Assembly: GCF_000002235.5 (NCBI RefSeq)
Contig: NW_022145615.1
Span: 32,991,594 to 33,055,593, forward strand
DNA: 64,000 bases
Source of the DNA: Strongylocentrotus purpuratus
Lineage: Eukaryota > Echinodermata > Echinoidea > Camarodonta > Strongylocentrotidae
Direction: 5' to 3'
The position numbers were made by a program, and so were the translations under genes. Positions 23,156 to 36,700 of this stretch are shown one piece after another. Below the pieces are notes generated by a model. The model saw only the letters and a program-made list of their open reading frames with translations. It made no database searches and had not been told where the DNA came from. The stretch's first letter is position 1; each line of letters opens with the position of its first letter.

Positions 23156-26100
23156 GTGAATGTGCGAATGAGTGTATGTGTTCATTGTGGTATCTCTTCT
23201 TCCTTCTTTCCAACTCAGTCATGGTTATGCACTCAATGTATTTCTAATATTTTTCCATTCAACCATATAGATGATGATAATGAATTTTATTGGACTATGT
23301 ACGACTTTTTCCATTTAAATAGGAGAATTGATATTGACAAGTTATTACAATTGAAATTAAACCCATTTTGTATGAATAAATATGATGTGCATAGCCTTTT
23401 TGATTTAGATCTTGAACTTAAAAATTCATGTCAATACACATTTTGTGAAGAATTCAGTCTAAAATTTAGTAAATTGAATTCTAAACTGTCACTTCTCCAT
23501 TTGAATGCTAGAAGCCTAAAGAAACATTTTGATGAATTACAGATTGTTCTGTCATCTCTTCAATTTGAATTTGATATCATTGCCATAACTGAAACTTGGT
23601 TCAATTCTTCTACAAATATTAATATGTATAACCTAGACGGATATTTTCTTGTTTCTAAGTGTAGACCCTCAAAATCTGGTGGCGGAGTTGCACTATATTT
23701 GAAAAATAATCTCAATTACAAAGTACTACCCGAATTTACTTATTCTGAATGCAATTATGAAACTATATTTGTTGAAATAAGAAACCTAAACCTATAGTTG
23801 TTGGTTGCGTTTATCGTCCACCAGATTCTGACGTATCTTGTTTCAATGAGAAAATACAAAGTGTTCTTGAAATACTGGAAAGTGAGAAGAGAGACTTATA
23901 TATTTTAGGGGACTTTAACGTAAACTTGCTTAATTATGGTATCCATAATAAAACAAATGACTTTTTAGATATGATGCTTTCTTTTAATTTACTTCCCTTA
24001 ATAACAAAGCCAACTCGCATTACTGAAAATAAAGCATCCTTGATAGATAACATATTTTCAAATACCATACAGGAAGAAAAATATACAGGACTCATTTATA
24101 GTGATCTATCTGATCATTTTCCAGTATTTTCAATTGCAAGTGAAAGAATTGTAAAGAATGGTAACAAATACATAAAAAGACGCATTATTAATGATTCATC
24201 AATGTCAATGTTTAAAGAAAGTTTATCATCCATTGACTGGTCAGAGGTCTATACTTGTGAAAGTGCAAATGACTCTTATGATATCTTCTTTACAAAATTC
24301 TATTCCAATTACAATAACTGTTTTCCTATTCAATTAGTCAAACAACTCAATGGTAATTTACGGAAACCTTGGATTACGCAAGTAATATTGAATTCAGTGA
24401 AACGTAAACATAGATTATATGAAAATAGCTTAAAAAGACCTAGTGTCAATCATAAAAGAAAATATTTAGATTATAACAATAAATTAACAAATATCATAAG
24501 AGCGTCAAAGAGGAAATATTACGAGTCTTTGTTTTATAACTTAAAGAATGATATGAAAAAAACATGGTCGCAGATCAATATGATACTTAGCAAAAAGAAA
24601 CAGAATAAACTACCTCAAAATATGTATCACGGAAATATAAAAATGAGTAGTAGGAAAGATATTGCAAAAGAGTTTAATACATTTTTTATTGACATAGGTA
24701 AACAACTATCAAAATCGATTCAAACACCTAATTACTCTCATGATAAATACCTTTTTCTTTTATTTCCTGGACCCCCAGGAAGAACAGTGTCATATATTTT
24801 TATGACACTGAACGGGCAATCCAGCCAATCATTTTTAAGCAATCTATATACACATGTAATTTTTTTTTTTTAATTCTGTTATGTTTCATTTCGTTTTATG
24901 TCATATGTTATTTGTCTTTTTAATATGATTGGAAAATAAATACAATACAATACAATACCTTGTTAACCCAAATTTAAATTCATTTTATGTTAAATCAACA
25001 AGTATTCATGAAATTATCAAACTGTCTTCTCTGTTAAAAATAGATAAGTCAAGTGGACCTGACTGCATTTCACCTAAAGTTGTTAAAAATTGTATTCATT
25101 TTTTTGTTAATCCATTGTGTGACATATTTAATAAATCTTTAAATAGTGGAATCGTCCCAGATAAATTAAAAGTTGCCAAAATTGTACCCTTATACAAAAA
25201 AAATGATGTTAAAAATATAGAAAATTATAGACCCATAGCCTTGCTTTCTGTTTTTGCAAAACTGTTGGAAAAAGTAATGCATAAAAGGTTATATGATTAT
25301 TTACTGAAATATAATGTTCTTATTTCAGAACAGTTTGGTTTTCGTAAAAACCATAGCACTGATCTGAGTATTGTGAATTTTACTAAAAATATTCTACATG
25401 AAATTAATAATGGAATGTTTTGTTATGGATTGTTTATGGATCTATCTAAGGCATTTGACACCATCGACCACCATATTTTACTTAAAAAACTGTACCATTA
25501 CGGTATACGCGGTATACCTCATCAGTGGTTTTCTGATTATTTGTTTAATAGAAAACAATATGTGGTGGTCGATGGTGTCGAATCTGATTATATGGATGTA
25601 AATACTGGAGTTCCGCAAGGATCGGTTCTCGGACAACTTTTATTTATCATATATATTAACGATATAATCAGTTCATCCAAATTACTTATGTTTTCATTAT
25701 TTGCTGATGATACGGTTGTATATTATTCTCATTCTAATGTAGCATGCTTAGTTTCTAATTTAAATGAAGAGTTAATAAAATTAAATGATTGGTTTAAATG
25801 TAATAAATTATTTTTGAATTATGAAAAAACAAAATATGTAATTTTTCACACAAAGAAAAAGAAAGTTCCAAATGTCACCAATCCTGTTAAAATAGCGAAT
25901 GTAAATATTGAACGAGAACTAAGTGTTATTTTTTTAGGTACTAATATTGAAGAAACTCTAGATTGGAAATGTCATATTGATTATGTTTGTTCTAAAATTT
26001 CTAGAAGTATTGGTGTTTTATCTAAACTAAAGAATTTTCTCCAAAGGAACATATTAATGAATATTTACAATGCAACACTTCTTCCCCACTTAAATTATTG

Positions 26101-26850
26101 CAATATCATTTGGGGTAATACTTACAAAACAAAACTGTTCAAGATTTATATGTTACAGAAACGTGCAGCTCGGTTAATAACAAATAGTCACTATATGTCT
26201 CCAAGTTTACCATTATTTATTAAACTGAAAATTATTCTTGTATATGATTTGATCAAACTTAATACATGTATATTTATGTTTAAATTTCATAAAAACCTGT
26301 TACCATCTGTTTTTAATAATATGTTCCAAACAAATTCTTCTGTTCACAATTACCCCACTCGTCAACGTCTAAATTTACATCACCCACTCTGTCGTTCAAC
26401 TTTAATGTATAATTCTATATCATTTGTTGGGGTACGGGAGTGGAATTCCTTGAATTATGACCTAAGATCCAGTTCTACAATTACCAGATTTAAATCAATG
26501 TATAAAAAAAGTATTTTTCAATCCATGCTTGAGTAAGTACTTCTCTTTCCCATCTTTTTTCTACTTTTATCTCTTTCTGCCCTATTTTCGCTTCCTTCTA
26601 TTCTTTCTCTGTAACCTTTATGAACGTGCGTGTGTGTTGATGTACGGGTGCGTACTTGTATTATTTAAGTCCTTTACTTTGTATTGTTAATTTATGTGCA
26701 TTATCTTGTTATTGTTTGTTTGCAGGGCCCCGATTACAAGCAGATTTCTGCTTCTTAGGGGTCCTAACCATTATATTGTATATTGTATATTGTATTTTCA
26801 TTGTAAATTGTTTTTATACTGGTTAAATAAATGAAATGAAATGAAAAATG
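23156..26850 (+). mobile_element. CR1-like LINE, endonuclease plus RT, two breaks
   Basis: Frame 23156-23797 opens with CVHC ... CTQC zinc-binding pairs and the start of an AP endonuclease (LSLLHLNARSLKKHFDEL, IIAITETW). It shifts frame near 23795 and continues (VVGCVYRPPD, ILGDFNVNLL, YSDLSDHFPVF) to 24753. After an inserted LINE fragment, the RT resumes at 24962 and ends at 26536 (LFMDLSKAFDTIDHHIL, GVPQGSVLGQLL, SLFADDTVVYY, VREWNSLNYDLR). The 3' UTR ends with AAATGAAATGAAATG. The 5' limit is not defined. Confidence 0.85.
24754..24953 (+). mobile_element. LINE 3' fragment inserted in the LINE
   Basis: About 200 bases of non-coding LINE 3' end with tail ATACAATACAATAC. Flanked by AATACCTT at 24746-24753 and 24954-24961, a perfect 8-base target duplication. 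Without it the host frame reads straight through (SHDKYL then VNPNLNSFYV). Confidence 0.8.
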
Positions 26851-27069
26851 AAAATGAGAGACGAGAACAGGACAAGACAGTACTTTACATGACAAAGGAA
26901 CACGGTCACAACACAAGGAGTAGACGATGCCAAAAGGGAGTGAGAGATCGGGGGTATAGAAAATAATACAAAAGGAAGAGTTGCATTTGGGGTTGAGAAG
27001 GATATGAGGGAAGAGAAATGCGCATTAGAAAGGAGATAAGCACGAGAGGGCATAATATAATATATCAAA

Positions 27070-27440
27070 TTACATTTTGAGTCACTGAGTTGAGAAAGAT
27101 CTTGTATTCAACTAAAACAACAGCAACATCTTATACCTCAATGAGGTTTATATGATTGTAATAAAAACAATTCTTATGAATATTAATCGATGGAGCCTTC
27201 CTATATAAATGTTTTTCTGAGCTAAGAGGGTCCGCAAGAGAGGTAAATGAAAAATCCTCCGAATGTCTTGTTGGGTAATTATGGACTGAGCTGTTTAAAA
27301 AATACATTTCTTGAAAAACAGATGGCAACATATTATTTTTATAATCATATATTAATTGACCTAGTTGGACAAAATATAAGTCTTGTACCTTAAGTATACT
27401 ATTTTCAAAAAAATTAAAGTCTGTATGGGAGCGAAAGGAT
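27070..27440 (-). mobile_element. LINE RT C-terminus fragment in the 3' flank of gene B
   Basis: Minus strand encodes LPSVFQEMYFLNSSVHNYPT with flanking RT C-terminal sequence, closely like LPSVFNNMFQTNSSVHNYPT of the LINE at 23156-26850. Begins about 60 bases after the gene B stop, in the same sense. Confidence 0.65.
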
Positions 27441-27502
27441 AATTGTTGATCCAGCAAGTATCAATGTTGGCACCATACACCTTCGCCACGCTAGGGTTGT
27501 TT

Positions 27503-27758
27503 CTATATTTCTTCATAAGTGTCTCCCGGGTCTGATTTTGTGACATTTTGATAGTTAACGTCGATGTTGGGTTTCTTAAGATCTTGATAGTTATGGGGGT
27601 CGGTAAGATTCTGGTAATTAGGTGTGTCTGTATTGAGATCTTGGTATGCATGGGTGTCCGAGTCATCAAATGCAGGGTTCCCATACTTCGAAGAGGTCTC
27701 TTGTGCTTTATTTGGTGGCGACGCGGCTGGTTCAGCGTTCAAACGTCTTTGTTTAATC
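27503..27758 (-). CDS. Gene B exon 17: cytoplasmic tail with six tyrosine motifs
   Basis: 84 codons and a TAG stop. Tyrosines at predicted residues 940, 953, 963, 972, 984 and 996 sit in KYGNP, AYQDL, NYQNL, NYQDL, NYQNV and TYEEI. YQDL-6-YQNL fits the ITAM rule YxxL-x(6-8)-YxxL. YGN, YQN and YQN fit the Grb2 SH2 consensus YxN. YEEI at the very C-terminus is the classic Src-family SH2 ligand. Asp/Asn/Pro-rich linkers suggest a disordered tail. No kinase motif is present and no donor precedes the stop. Confidence 0.82.
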
Positions 27759-30700
27759 CTGGAAGTGAAATTCAATTCAAAACTACATTTATTTCCTTCT
27801 CCTTTGTAACATCAATGAATAAACATGCTTACTGACCAAAATTAGTGTAAGGCCTACAAAAAAAAGGTGTTTTATTGCCCTTTGCGACCGACCCAAAAAT
27901 CTTGAAATCTACGGTCGGCTTTTAATTTAATTTTAATTTTTTTTACACGTTTTTTTAGGAAAAATAAAACGGAAATATATCAGCCCAAAGAGGGAGAAGA
28001 ACAAAAAAGTTTTAAAAAAGATTTAAAACGAACCGACCCATAATTTGGCACCTAAAGGGCAATACAACATTTTCTTTTCTTGAGGCCTAATGTACATAAC
28101 CAAAACACCCATCACTCTAAAGGAACACTCCTAACGATGATATTAAATCTTTTGATTTTTTTTATTTCACAAATATATTGCGTAATTCTGTAGTTTTGTT
28201 TTTTTAATCATCTTTTTGCAACTTGAGCAAAAAAATGAAAGGGAGTTTTTCATTGTCTTTAGTGTTTGTCTACGTTTTGTCTGTATACAGTGTATTTCAA
28301 CTATTTTAATGACCCTTAGACAACGGTCTTCCTGTCACTCACCTTCTAAAGATGACAATGACGAGAATAATGACCAGGTTGTTGATAACGAGGGCAGCCA
28401 TGGCACTCCCTACTATCAGTCCTACTGACGCACATGGAGGGCAACCTATAATGTTACAATAAATGAATATGACTCATACAATGTACCAATCAAATACAGG
28501 AATCCGATGGCTCCCGTATGAAAGCCAATGGAAACTGGGGAATTTTTTGTTAAATTTGTTTGTTTATTAATTGCGTGTGTGTGTGTGTGTGTGTGTATCT
28601 ATATTACTAATACGCAAAATCGCCGCGGGGGGTCCAAACGGGTACAAAACGGTTCCTCAAAAACGTCTTTCCCCGACCCCGCCCGCCTCCGCCGTGGCGC
28701 GGGGAGGGCGGCACAATTCCACGAGGCCTGTCTCCCGTAACCCGCGTGCCACGTCGACCCCGCGATCGACGTCCACGCCGTTAAACGCGGTTTCGGGGCG
28801 GCCGGGGAGGACGGGCGGGCGAGAGCACGGCGGGCGTCGCGGATTGCGAGGAGGCGACGAACCCGCGAGAGCGAGTCGGCAAGGCGTGCACCCGCCCTCT
28901 GTCTAATTATCAAAGAGAGACGAAGAGACACACGATGGACGAGAATCCACTCGCGTCAACGGGTGTAGCAAGTCTCATTGTAAAGGCTGCGGCATATCCC
29001 GAGTAAGGCCTCTTGCTATAGGATTCGCTTTGTAGCGTGTAAGAGAAATACACATCAACAGACGACTCACTCTGGTGATGGGATGTAGCCAATATGTACG
29101 CTCAACGGGTTGAGCTTACCCGTGTTATGCGTCTTTCTATAGGATATGCTTTGTAGGCCAGGCGCCCACAGTGTACGTGTATTACACGCTCTCAGGTCAC
29201 ACACATGCACACACCACAGTCGATTCGAGTCGAGGCGATTGCGACAGCTGGCGCAAACCATGGACCTATTTTCACGTAAAATCTTTACTCTGAAAATATT
29301 TATACAAATTCTGTGATCTATGCCAACATAATCATAGTCCAAGCTTCTGTTTTATTGGTCTTTCCATGAAAACTACATCGAAATCACAACAAGAATAGCG
29401 CAAATAGATCTGTGATAGTACGCCTTCACGTGACAGTTCAGTTGCAAACTGCCTTGAGTCCACAGTGTATTGCCACGGCAGCTGAGCGCTGCTGTCGGCG
29501 GTGCTGTCGGAGCTGAGTGTGTGAGCATGGAGTAGCGGTGACCGGAGTAGCCAGGTCTGTCCGTGGGTGTGAGGAGAGTCTAAACAACACTTTGAAATTG
29601 CTATTATTGCCCCGATTTCAATATAGTTTCGTGAATAGATGTATGAAACCTGGGCTTGGATTGTGATTATTCTGGCCATGTATAGTTGTATACTGAATTT
29701 CGATAATCATTTTTCAAAGTAAAGTTTTCACAAGAAAATCAGACGGTCGTCATGGTCGTTTAAAAACATGATAATACTTTTAGTATGATACAGTTCTTGC
29801 ATCAAATCAATTTTTAAAGTATGGGGGGGGGGAGGGTCAGGTAACTCAAAGCCATTTGAGTGCAGGCGTGGTGTCCACGGGTACAAAGGGCTGAACCCCC
29901 GAAAGCTCAGGGGTTTTAGGCATTTAATTACGGTCAGATGAGCATATTTTTAATGCCTTATTTGTGACACTGGCAGGTCGATCACTAATTGGCGTGGGGT
30001 CCATAGTTGAGTTGCGTACCAACTACGCTGAGCTGAGAGTACGCTGGCCTACGTTACTATACCCTGAGGGACGCAAAAAAGTACGCAAGATGGACGCAAT
30101 TAATTTAATATGTTTAACAAAATTCGCGTACTTTCGGCGTAGAAACTTGACGCAGAAAGTATGCCTTTTTTTACGTAACACTACGCTACTAAACTAAACA
30201 AACTGCATCTTTAAATGAATTAATGAAAAATTAGCCCAAGAAAAATGAGCCCCCGAAAGATAAAAAAAAAAGTAGCCCCCAAAAATTTTCCCAAAATTTG
30301 ATATAGATCGAGTCTCCGAAAAAAAAAATCTTTCACTGGATTCTACGCTCACAGTCCCACACATAGTCGAGTCAATTTGTGCACAAACCGTCCGATTTTT
30401 CGCGTAAAATCTTTACTTTGAAAATAATTATACACATTCTGTGAACAATGCCAACATAATCATAATCCAAGCCTCTGCATATGTAGTCTTTTCATGAAAC
30501 TACATTGAAATCACAACAATAATAATGCAAATAAATCGTAATTATCAAGATCCTCTCTGACATAGTTTGTTTTACGATGCGCCATTCATGGTCAAACAGC
30601 ATATATTATAAAAATTCTATATATAAAGATAATCTAATTTTTTTGGATAGCACATAGGCCTCTATCTATCTATTTATCTAATTGGCCCCCTCCCCTAGAA

Positions 30701-33700
30701 TCCCGTGGATTTCCACGGGTCCTGCTAGTATACATGTATTATGCAATTAGGAACATTAGCCACTATAAGTATCAGCAGATGTTTGCAATGTTGACAGCTG
30801 GTCACAGCAACATGAAGTTCCTATGAGTAAAGATTGGATCGCTGCTTCAAAAGCATAGAACTTACAACTTACAAATGATAGACCCTTGCTATGGGTTGTT
30901 TGCTGTCCATAAATCTATTTTTGCCATGATTAATAGGATCTCAGGGACAACAAATTAATTGCAAGTTATTTCTGTGTCAGGAAGTAAAACATAACAATTC
31001 TTAGTTCCAAAAAGTTTTCAATGCAGATATTCTTGGGCAAAATGTGCAATCCGTGGAACAAAAGAAGTTTTGTTTACCTTGAGATACACGCATCTCTCAA
31101 GTACTAGCAGTTAAGATAGAACTTTGTTGAAACATATGGTCCCTGTATAAAATATTATGGGAATGAGTAGAATTTGGTATTCAAAGTTTAAATTCTCATG
31201 GAAAAAAGGTTTTATGTATGAACACAATATTGATAAGCCTTATAATACTCTTACCCGGTGTCATCGTCTTAGCATTCACAGGTTCTGACCAATTACTAGA
31301 ACCAGCTCCATTAACAGTCTGTACCTATATTATTACAAAAATCATGCTATACAATTTATATATTTCTTTTTTTGATGAACGATGTTGTCCTTTTAGCAGC
31401 CGAGTATTAGGGCAATTCTTTGGTTACTTATGAAAAGGGAACTTGCTCTTTCATGCTCTTTACACAGTTGAACTAAAAGTTCTAAAAACACATATATAGC
31501 TGACTTTTTAGAGGCTGAGTGAGGTCAACTCTGTGACAAAAGAAATAAGCTGTCAAAATGTGTTTTATACATCGCATCTCAAGTGCGGATTTTCAAAAAG
31601 GGATATTTGACAAAACATGCCATTTAGACGTTTTAAATTTGGGGGGCAATTTACCAATCTGAATGTAGTGCTCATGTCCTCTGAGTGCATCCATTGTTAA
31701 GTTCACTCGAATCTATTGCATCCACGCAAATATAGCTACCCCCAGTCAATGTTGAATTATATAATGGCAGTTTTGACCACGATATATGCAAATCATTTCC
31801 CTCTTACGAGGGATTACTGACTTTCACGCCTCCCTCCACTTCTTCTTGTCTCAAAGCTTCCTCCTCATTTCGACCAACCTTACTGCTTTCTTCTTCATGA
31901 CATTATATCTTTCTATTAATCTTTGGTCTTATTTTCCCTCTTAATCCATCCACTTCCAGATACCACACTCTTTTAACAGTTCATCATCTTCACTTCTCAA
32001 ACATGACCCATCCATGTCAATCCACTCCTCTTTACCTTCCCAAGACGTATACAAGTACATATAATAACATGACATGTATTACCTGAACTGAGTAGTTGGA
32101 CTGTGCTGTCAGGTCTACCACAGTATGCTCTCCTCCAAACATACCATTCAATACTTCCTCCATCTTATAGTCACCATCAACAATGGGATCAGTTTGCTTG
32201 AAGCGGATGATATACTTCTGGATGTTACCATTGATGTTATATGGTAGAGGCGTAGACCAGGATACAGTGAAGGAGCTTGTAGTACTCTGTGGTATAGCCA
32301 CATTAATAGGACTAGGTGCAACTGTTAAGGAAAAAACAGATAATTTGAGTCTATATTAATAAACTTTTATAAAGTTTTTATGAGAGGTTACATTATTTTG
32401 GGGGGATGAGGGCGGGTTATGGTAAGGACTAAAAAGCAGTATATGAGCAAACAAGAACCTCATACACCATATATACAGTGCGTCCCAGAAAAAACGAAAC
32501 CGAGACGAAAGACTTCACGCATTGAGTTACGTCTTTTGTTAATTCTGCTTTTTGCTACGGCAGGCAGCCAGTGAAAACGAATTCTTTTGCTAAAATTATG
32601 AAAATGTAAGGGCTACTTTAAACAAACAGAACTTTGTCATTCCTTGCTCATTTTTCCTGATTGAGGTGTCATATGAAAGGGCAGAAACTCAACTTTCTAG
32701 AAATGTGATTTTCTTTTTGGAATTCAGATATCGTCCGCCAAATGACTTTTTGTTTTCCTCTCTTCAAATTGATTTTAATCACTCATGCATGAAATATGCA
32801 TCATATAAGTTGCATCAAATGAAAAAGGAGGGTCTAAGCTTTCCAAATATGTGTCATTTATTAATTATAAATGTGACTAAGTTATGATAAAACGTCGATA
32901 ATTCTCGGTTTCGCTTTTTCTGGGACGCACTGTATAGATGAAAGTTTTTAAAAATGGTCCAGTAAATTTGTCATAATAATAATAATAATATTTAATTTGT
33001 CATGAGACCAGGGCCCCGTCTTATAAAGACTTGATGTTGATCGCAACTTATTTGCGATTGATATCAATCGCAACTATATACATATTCAGAAATAAGAGAC
33101 TGCAAACTTGCGATTGATTGGAGGACTTGCAATTGATTTGGATCAATTGCAACTCTTATAAGACGGGGCCCAGTAGTACTTTGTCTTGTGTGATATTGAT
33201 TGCAATAACAATGTAACTTAATGCCATACATGACTTTAGTAGTATACTAAAGGGAATCAAATAGACAGCTAACTAATATTACAAGCAGCAGAGTGAAATA
33301 GCCCTTTACACACAAAAAATAAAACAAACACACAAATTAATAATAAACGAATAAACAATTAATCGTCTGAGATGGGCCTCAAGCTACACAGGCTAGGATC
33401 TACAAAATATATATCCAATGCTCACTGTATACAACTGAATAATATTGATTGGATCTCATTTCCCAGCGTATCAATATTTGCAACAAAAGAATGAAAGAAA
33501 AAAATGTACTCTGTATTCGGCAGGCAAACTCTCAATTTCTTAGTCTCACTGCTTTTGTTCTCACCTTTTTTTGGCAGCACTCGTTGGAAAATGTGTTCAA
33601 CCAAAACTATATAAAGTAATTAACAGCGATTTGCACGTCAGTCTTCTACTATACATATCGGAATATTTTCCTTACAAGAATTCAAGATAACTAGCTGATG

Positions 33701-36700
33701 AAGTCTTACCTTCTTCAATCGTTTTGCCGATAGTCTCCCTGCTCCTATCACTTTCCTCGTCTTTATTTGATGCAGTTATTTGGATGGTATAGTCCAGATA
33801 GGTATCCAACCCTCTTATCGTGTAAGAGCTTGTGTCATTACGAACCATGAGAGAGTTTAAAGGAATTGAACCAGAGGGAGCGTAATATATCATATAATGA
33901 GTCACTCCACTTCGGCATTCTGCTGATTCTGATTGGAGATGCTGAAACATTAAGGAGCAAATACATGTCACATGCAGCACAATCACATTGAAGATGTTAC
34001 TTTCACACTAGTAAACAAAGATGTTATCATATTTTGCCTACAGTTTCTCGCATTAATTATGATGCTGCAATCAACGTGATGGAGCATTCTGCAGAACAAG
34101 AATTTCTTGTTTTGTTCACAAAATATCTTTATATTACTAGCTTCCTACTTTAAAATGTTATTAAAACTGTATTCTATAAACCCCAAAGCACACACTTTCA
34201 ACTGGCAAACAGAAAAATTGGTACACCTCTTTTCAATTAGGAAGCATTTCATTTAGTCAAAATTTGATGTACGTGAAGAATGCCAAAGGCAAACTAGTGA
34301 AGTGAGTGACTTAACGTTCATTTTTGACAAATCTTGATGAAAGTTTAGGTAAAATTAAGTCTAATCAGGGTAGAACATAATTATATTAACCAGCTTCATG
34401 GCCCAGGTTGTGGTTCTACCTCAATGTTAGAACATTGTGACTATCAAAGTGACTCGGTAACATTGTCTCAGATCCTGAAACAAAATCCTGGATGTAGCTC
34501 ATGCTGCAATCATAAGTATAAACCTTTAGGTCAGTCATGAATCTATGGCTTTTACAAGCAGATCGCCTGTTTGATTATCAAGATATTTATGATTGGACAT
34601 CGAAATTTCATTTTTCGTTTACCTAACGGTTTTTATAACACTACAGTCTACTGGGGAAAATGAGCATCGTAAAACCGGTCACTCAAAAATTTTCACTTAT
34701 TTGAGACACTTCATATTCATTTTGAAGCGCAATTTTGTAGGACTTCAATATTACACCATATCACAGATACTGATAACATGTAGGGCCATGCATCTCAGAT
34801 TTAATATTGTTAAACGTTGCCTTTATTAAACAGTTATACATTTGTGTTCTGGACGAGTCTTTTCATCCAACTACATTTCACTAAGTGACCAAACAGCTAT
34901 TCTTCAAACGGTTCATACCTCCCATGTCACCTCTAGCTCTTTAGGGTTGATGGCTGAAACTTGTAGTCCAGTTGGAGAAGCACTGGGTTCTGAAGTTTAA
35001 AATTATATAGACGATACTTAATGGCTTGTACCTGCAGTAGATAAATTCATTACATGTACATGCACGTCTTAGTAAAATCATCCATTGTTACAACAGGTAC
35101 TCTTCATGTGATTTTAAATAAACGTCAACTTGTGAAACATGAAACTACCCATAGGCAAAAAACAACGAAGGATATTATAAACACATTCGGAAAAAAGCAT
35201 ATTTTATAGAAGAAAATTTCAGTTTCAAATTTTAGATAGATAGAAAAATTAAAAAGCAGAATATATATGGAATGGAAAATACAAATATTTCTATGAGACA
35301 GATTTAACTCACAGAACTAAATAAGTTAAAGAGCATTCAATCATTGGAAAGTGCATATTTAAATAATTTACTTATAATGTAATACATGTACTCAAAAATA
35401 TTCTTCTGCACTCGGAAATCATGACAAATCCTTGGGAGATTCAATTATGTTTTTTCTGAACATAACTTACTTCTACAGAGAGTTATTGTGTTGTTCCTAG
35501 GAGACATGGGTCCTGTTCCACCTGTTCCTTCCCTCACTGCTGCTACACGAAACCTGTAATCTGTGTCGGGTGTCAGGTTACTAACGATAGCTGATGTTGT
35601 GACTTGGTCTACTCTCTGATCCGTTACCCAGTCAGTTTCCTTCTTTACAAAGACATCATATCCTACCAGAGGAGGATCACCTTTGTCATCTTCTTCAGAC
35701 CATGCATTCCATCGAAGACCTACTGTAGTTGACGTGGTGCTCAATATCACTGGTTCTTTCTCTATGACTGGCAGAACTGACAAAAAGGAAAAGATACAGA
35801 AATAATTAATACAATTTATTGAAATAACCGTCAAAATCATTGACAATGACACACCTATCATTTAAGTTTCTTCCATCAAGTTAACGTGAAAATAAAATTT
35901 ACCAAAGTACAAACAACAAAACCTAACAGATTTCCTGTAACCCTGTATTCAGACAATGTGACTGCGAATGATTCTGCATTTACAGATAATGAATTCCTGC
36001 TTCCTATTACAAACGTATCTCACAGAAGTACAGTAGAGTAAAGTGATGTCACGCAGTTTGCTCACCATAGGTTGCGTTGGTAATGAGCGTACTGGGATAG
36101 CCTACACCTTCAACAGTAAGACTGCACTCGTATCTCCCATCTTCCTGTGGATGCACACTATCAACATCAAAGACAACAGCTCGTTCTGACCCTAAGACAG
36201 TGCTAGATCTCCTGGTGATTCCTGTCCTGTTATTTATGTCTCCAGTACGTCTGTAAAGATCAACTGAGGATGCATCGGGAAGTGGGATAGCCTCAGCATA
36301 ACATGTGAAGCTAGACGGTTGATATGGGTTTACTCTCACTGGAACCAATCTTAATATTCCTGTCAAGAATCAAACCAGACATTAAACACTAAATTATGCT
36401 CCGACTTATCGAGACAGAGCAAACCCTAAGGCCAATCATTTCATTAAAAATCCGCGCGCTTTATGTAAATAACTTACAATACATATGATAAACAAATCCT
36501 ACATGCACTTTGTAAAACATTGACCATCAACATATTCATCAATAAAAGAAAGAATTCGATTCTTCGAAAGAGTTCGAAAGAATATCAAATTACTGATAAT
36601 CTTGTTGTTCCTGTCAAAAACCAAGCATAACTACAAATCATTACATACAACTTTATATGTCTAGAGCAATAGAAGATTTCAACCCGTTCATTTCTTGATA

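Noticed and set aside
17500-27000. A kinase exon for gene B further downstream
   Set aside because: I looked for HRDLAARN- and DFG-type motifs on the minus strand and saw none before gene A begins; the tail exon ends in a stop.
28599-28931. Arginine/alanine-rich frames on both strands in GC-rich DNA
   Set aside because: Open frames are expected in GC-rich DNA; they lie inside a Helitron, have no domain, and start in a (GT)n tract.
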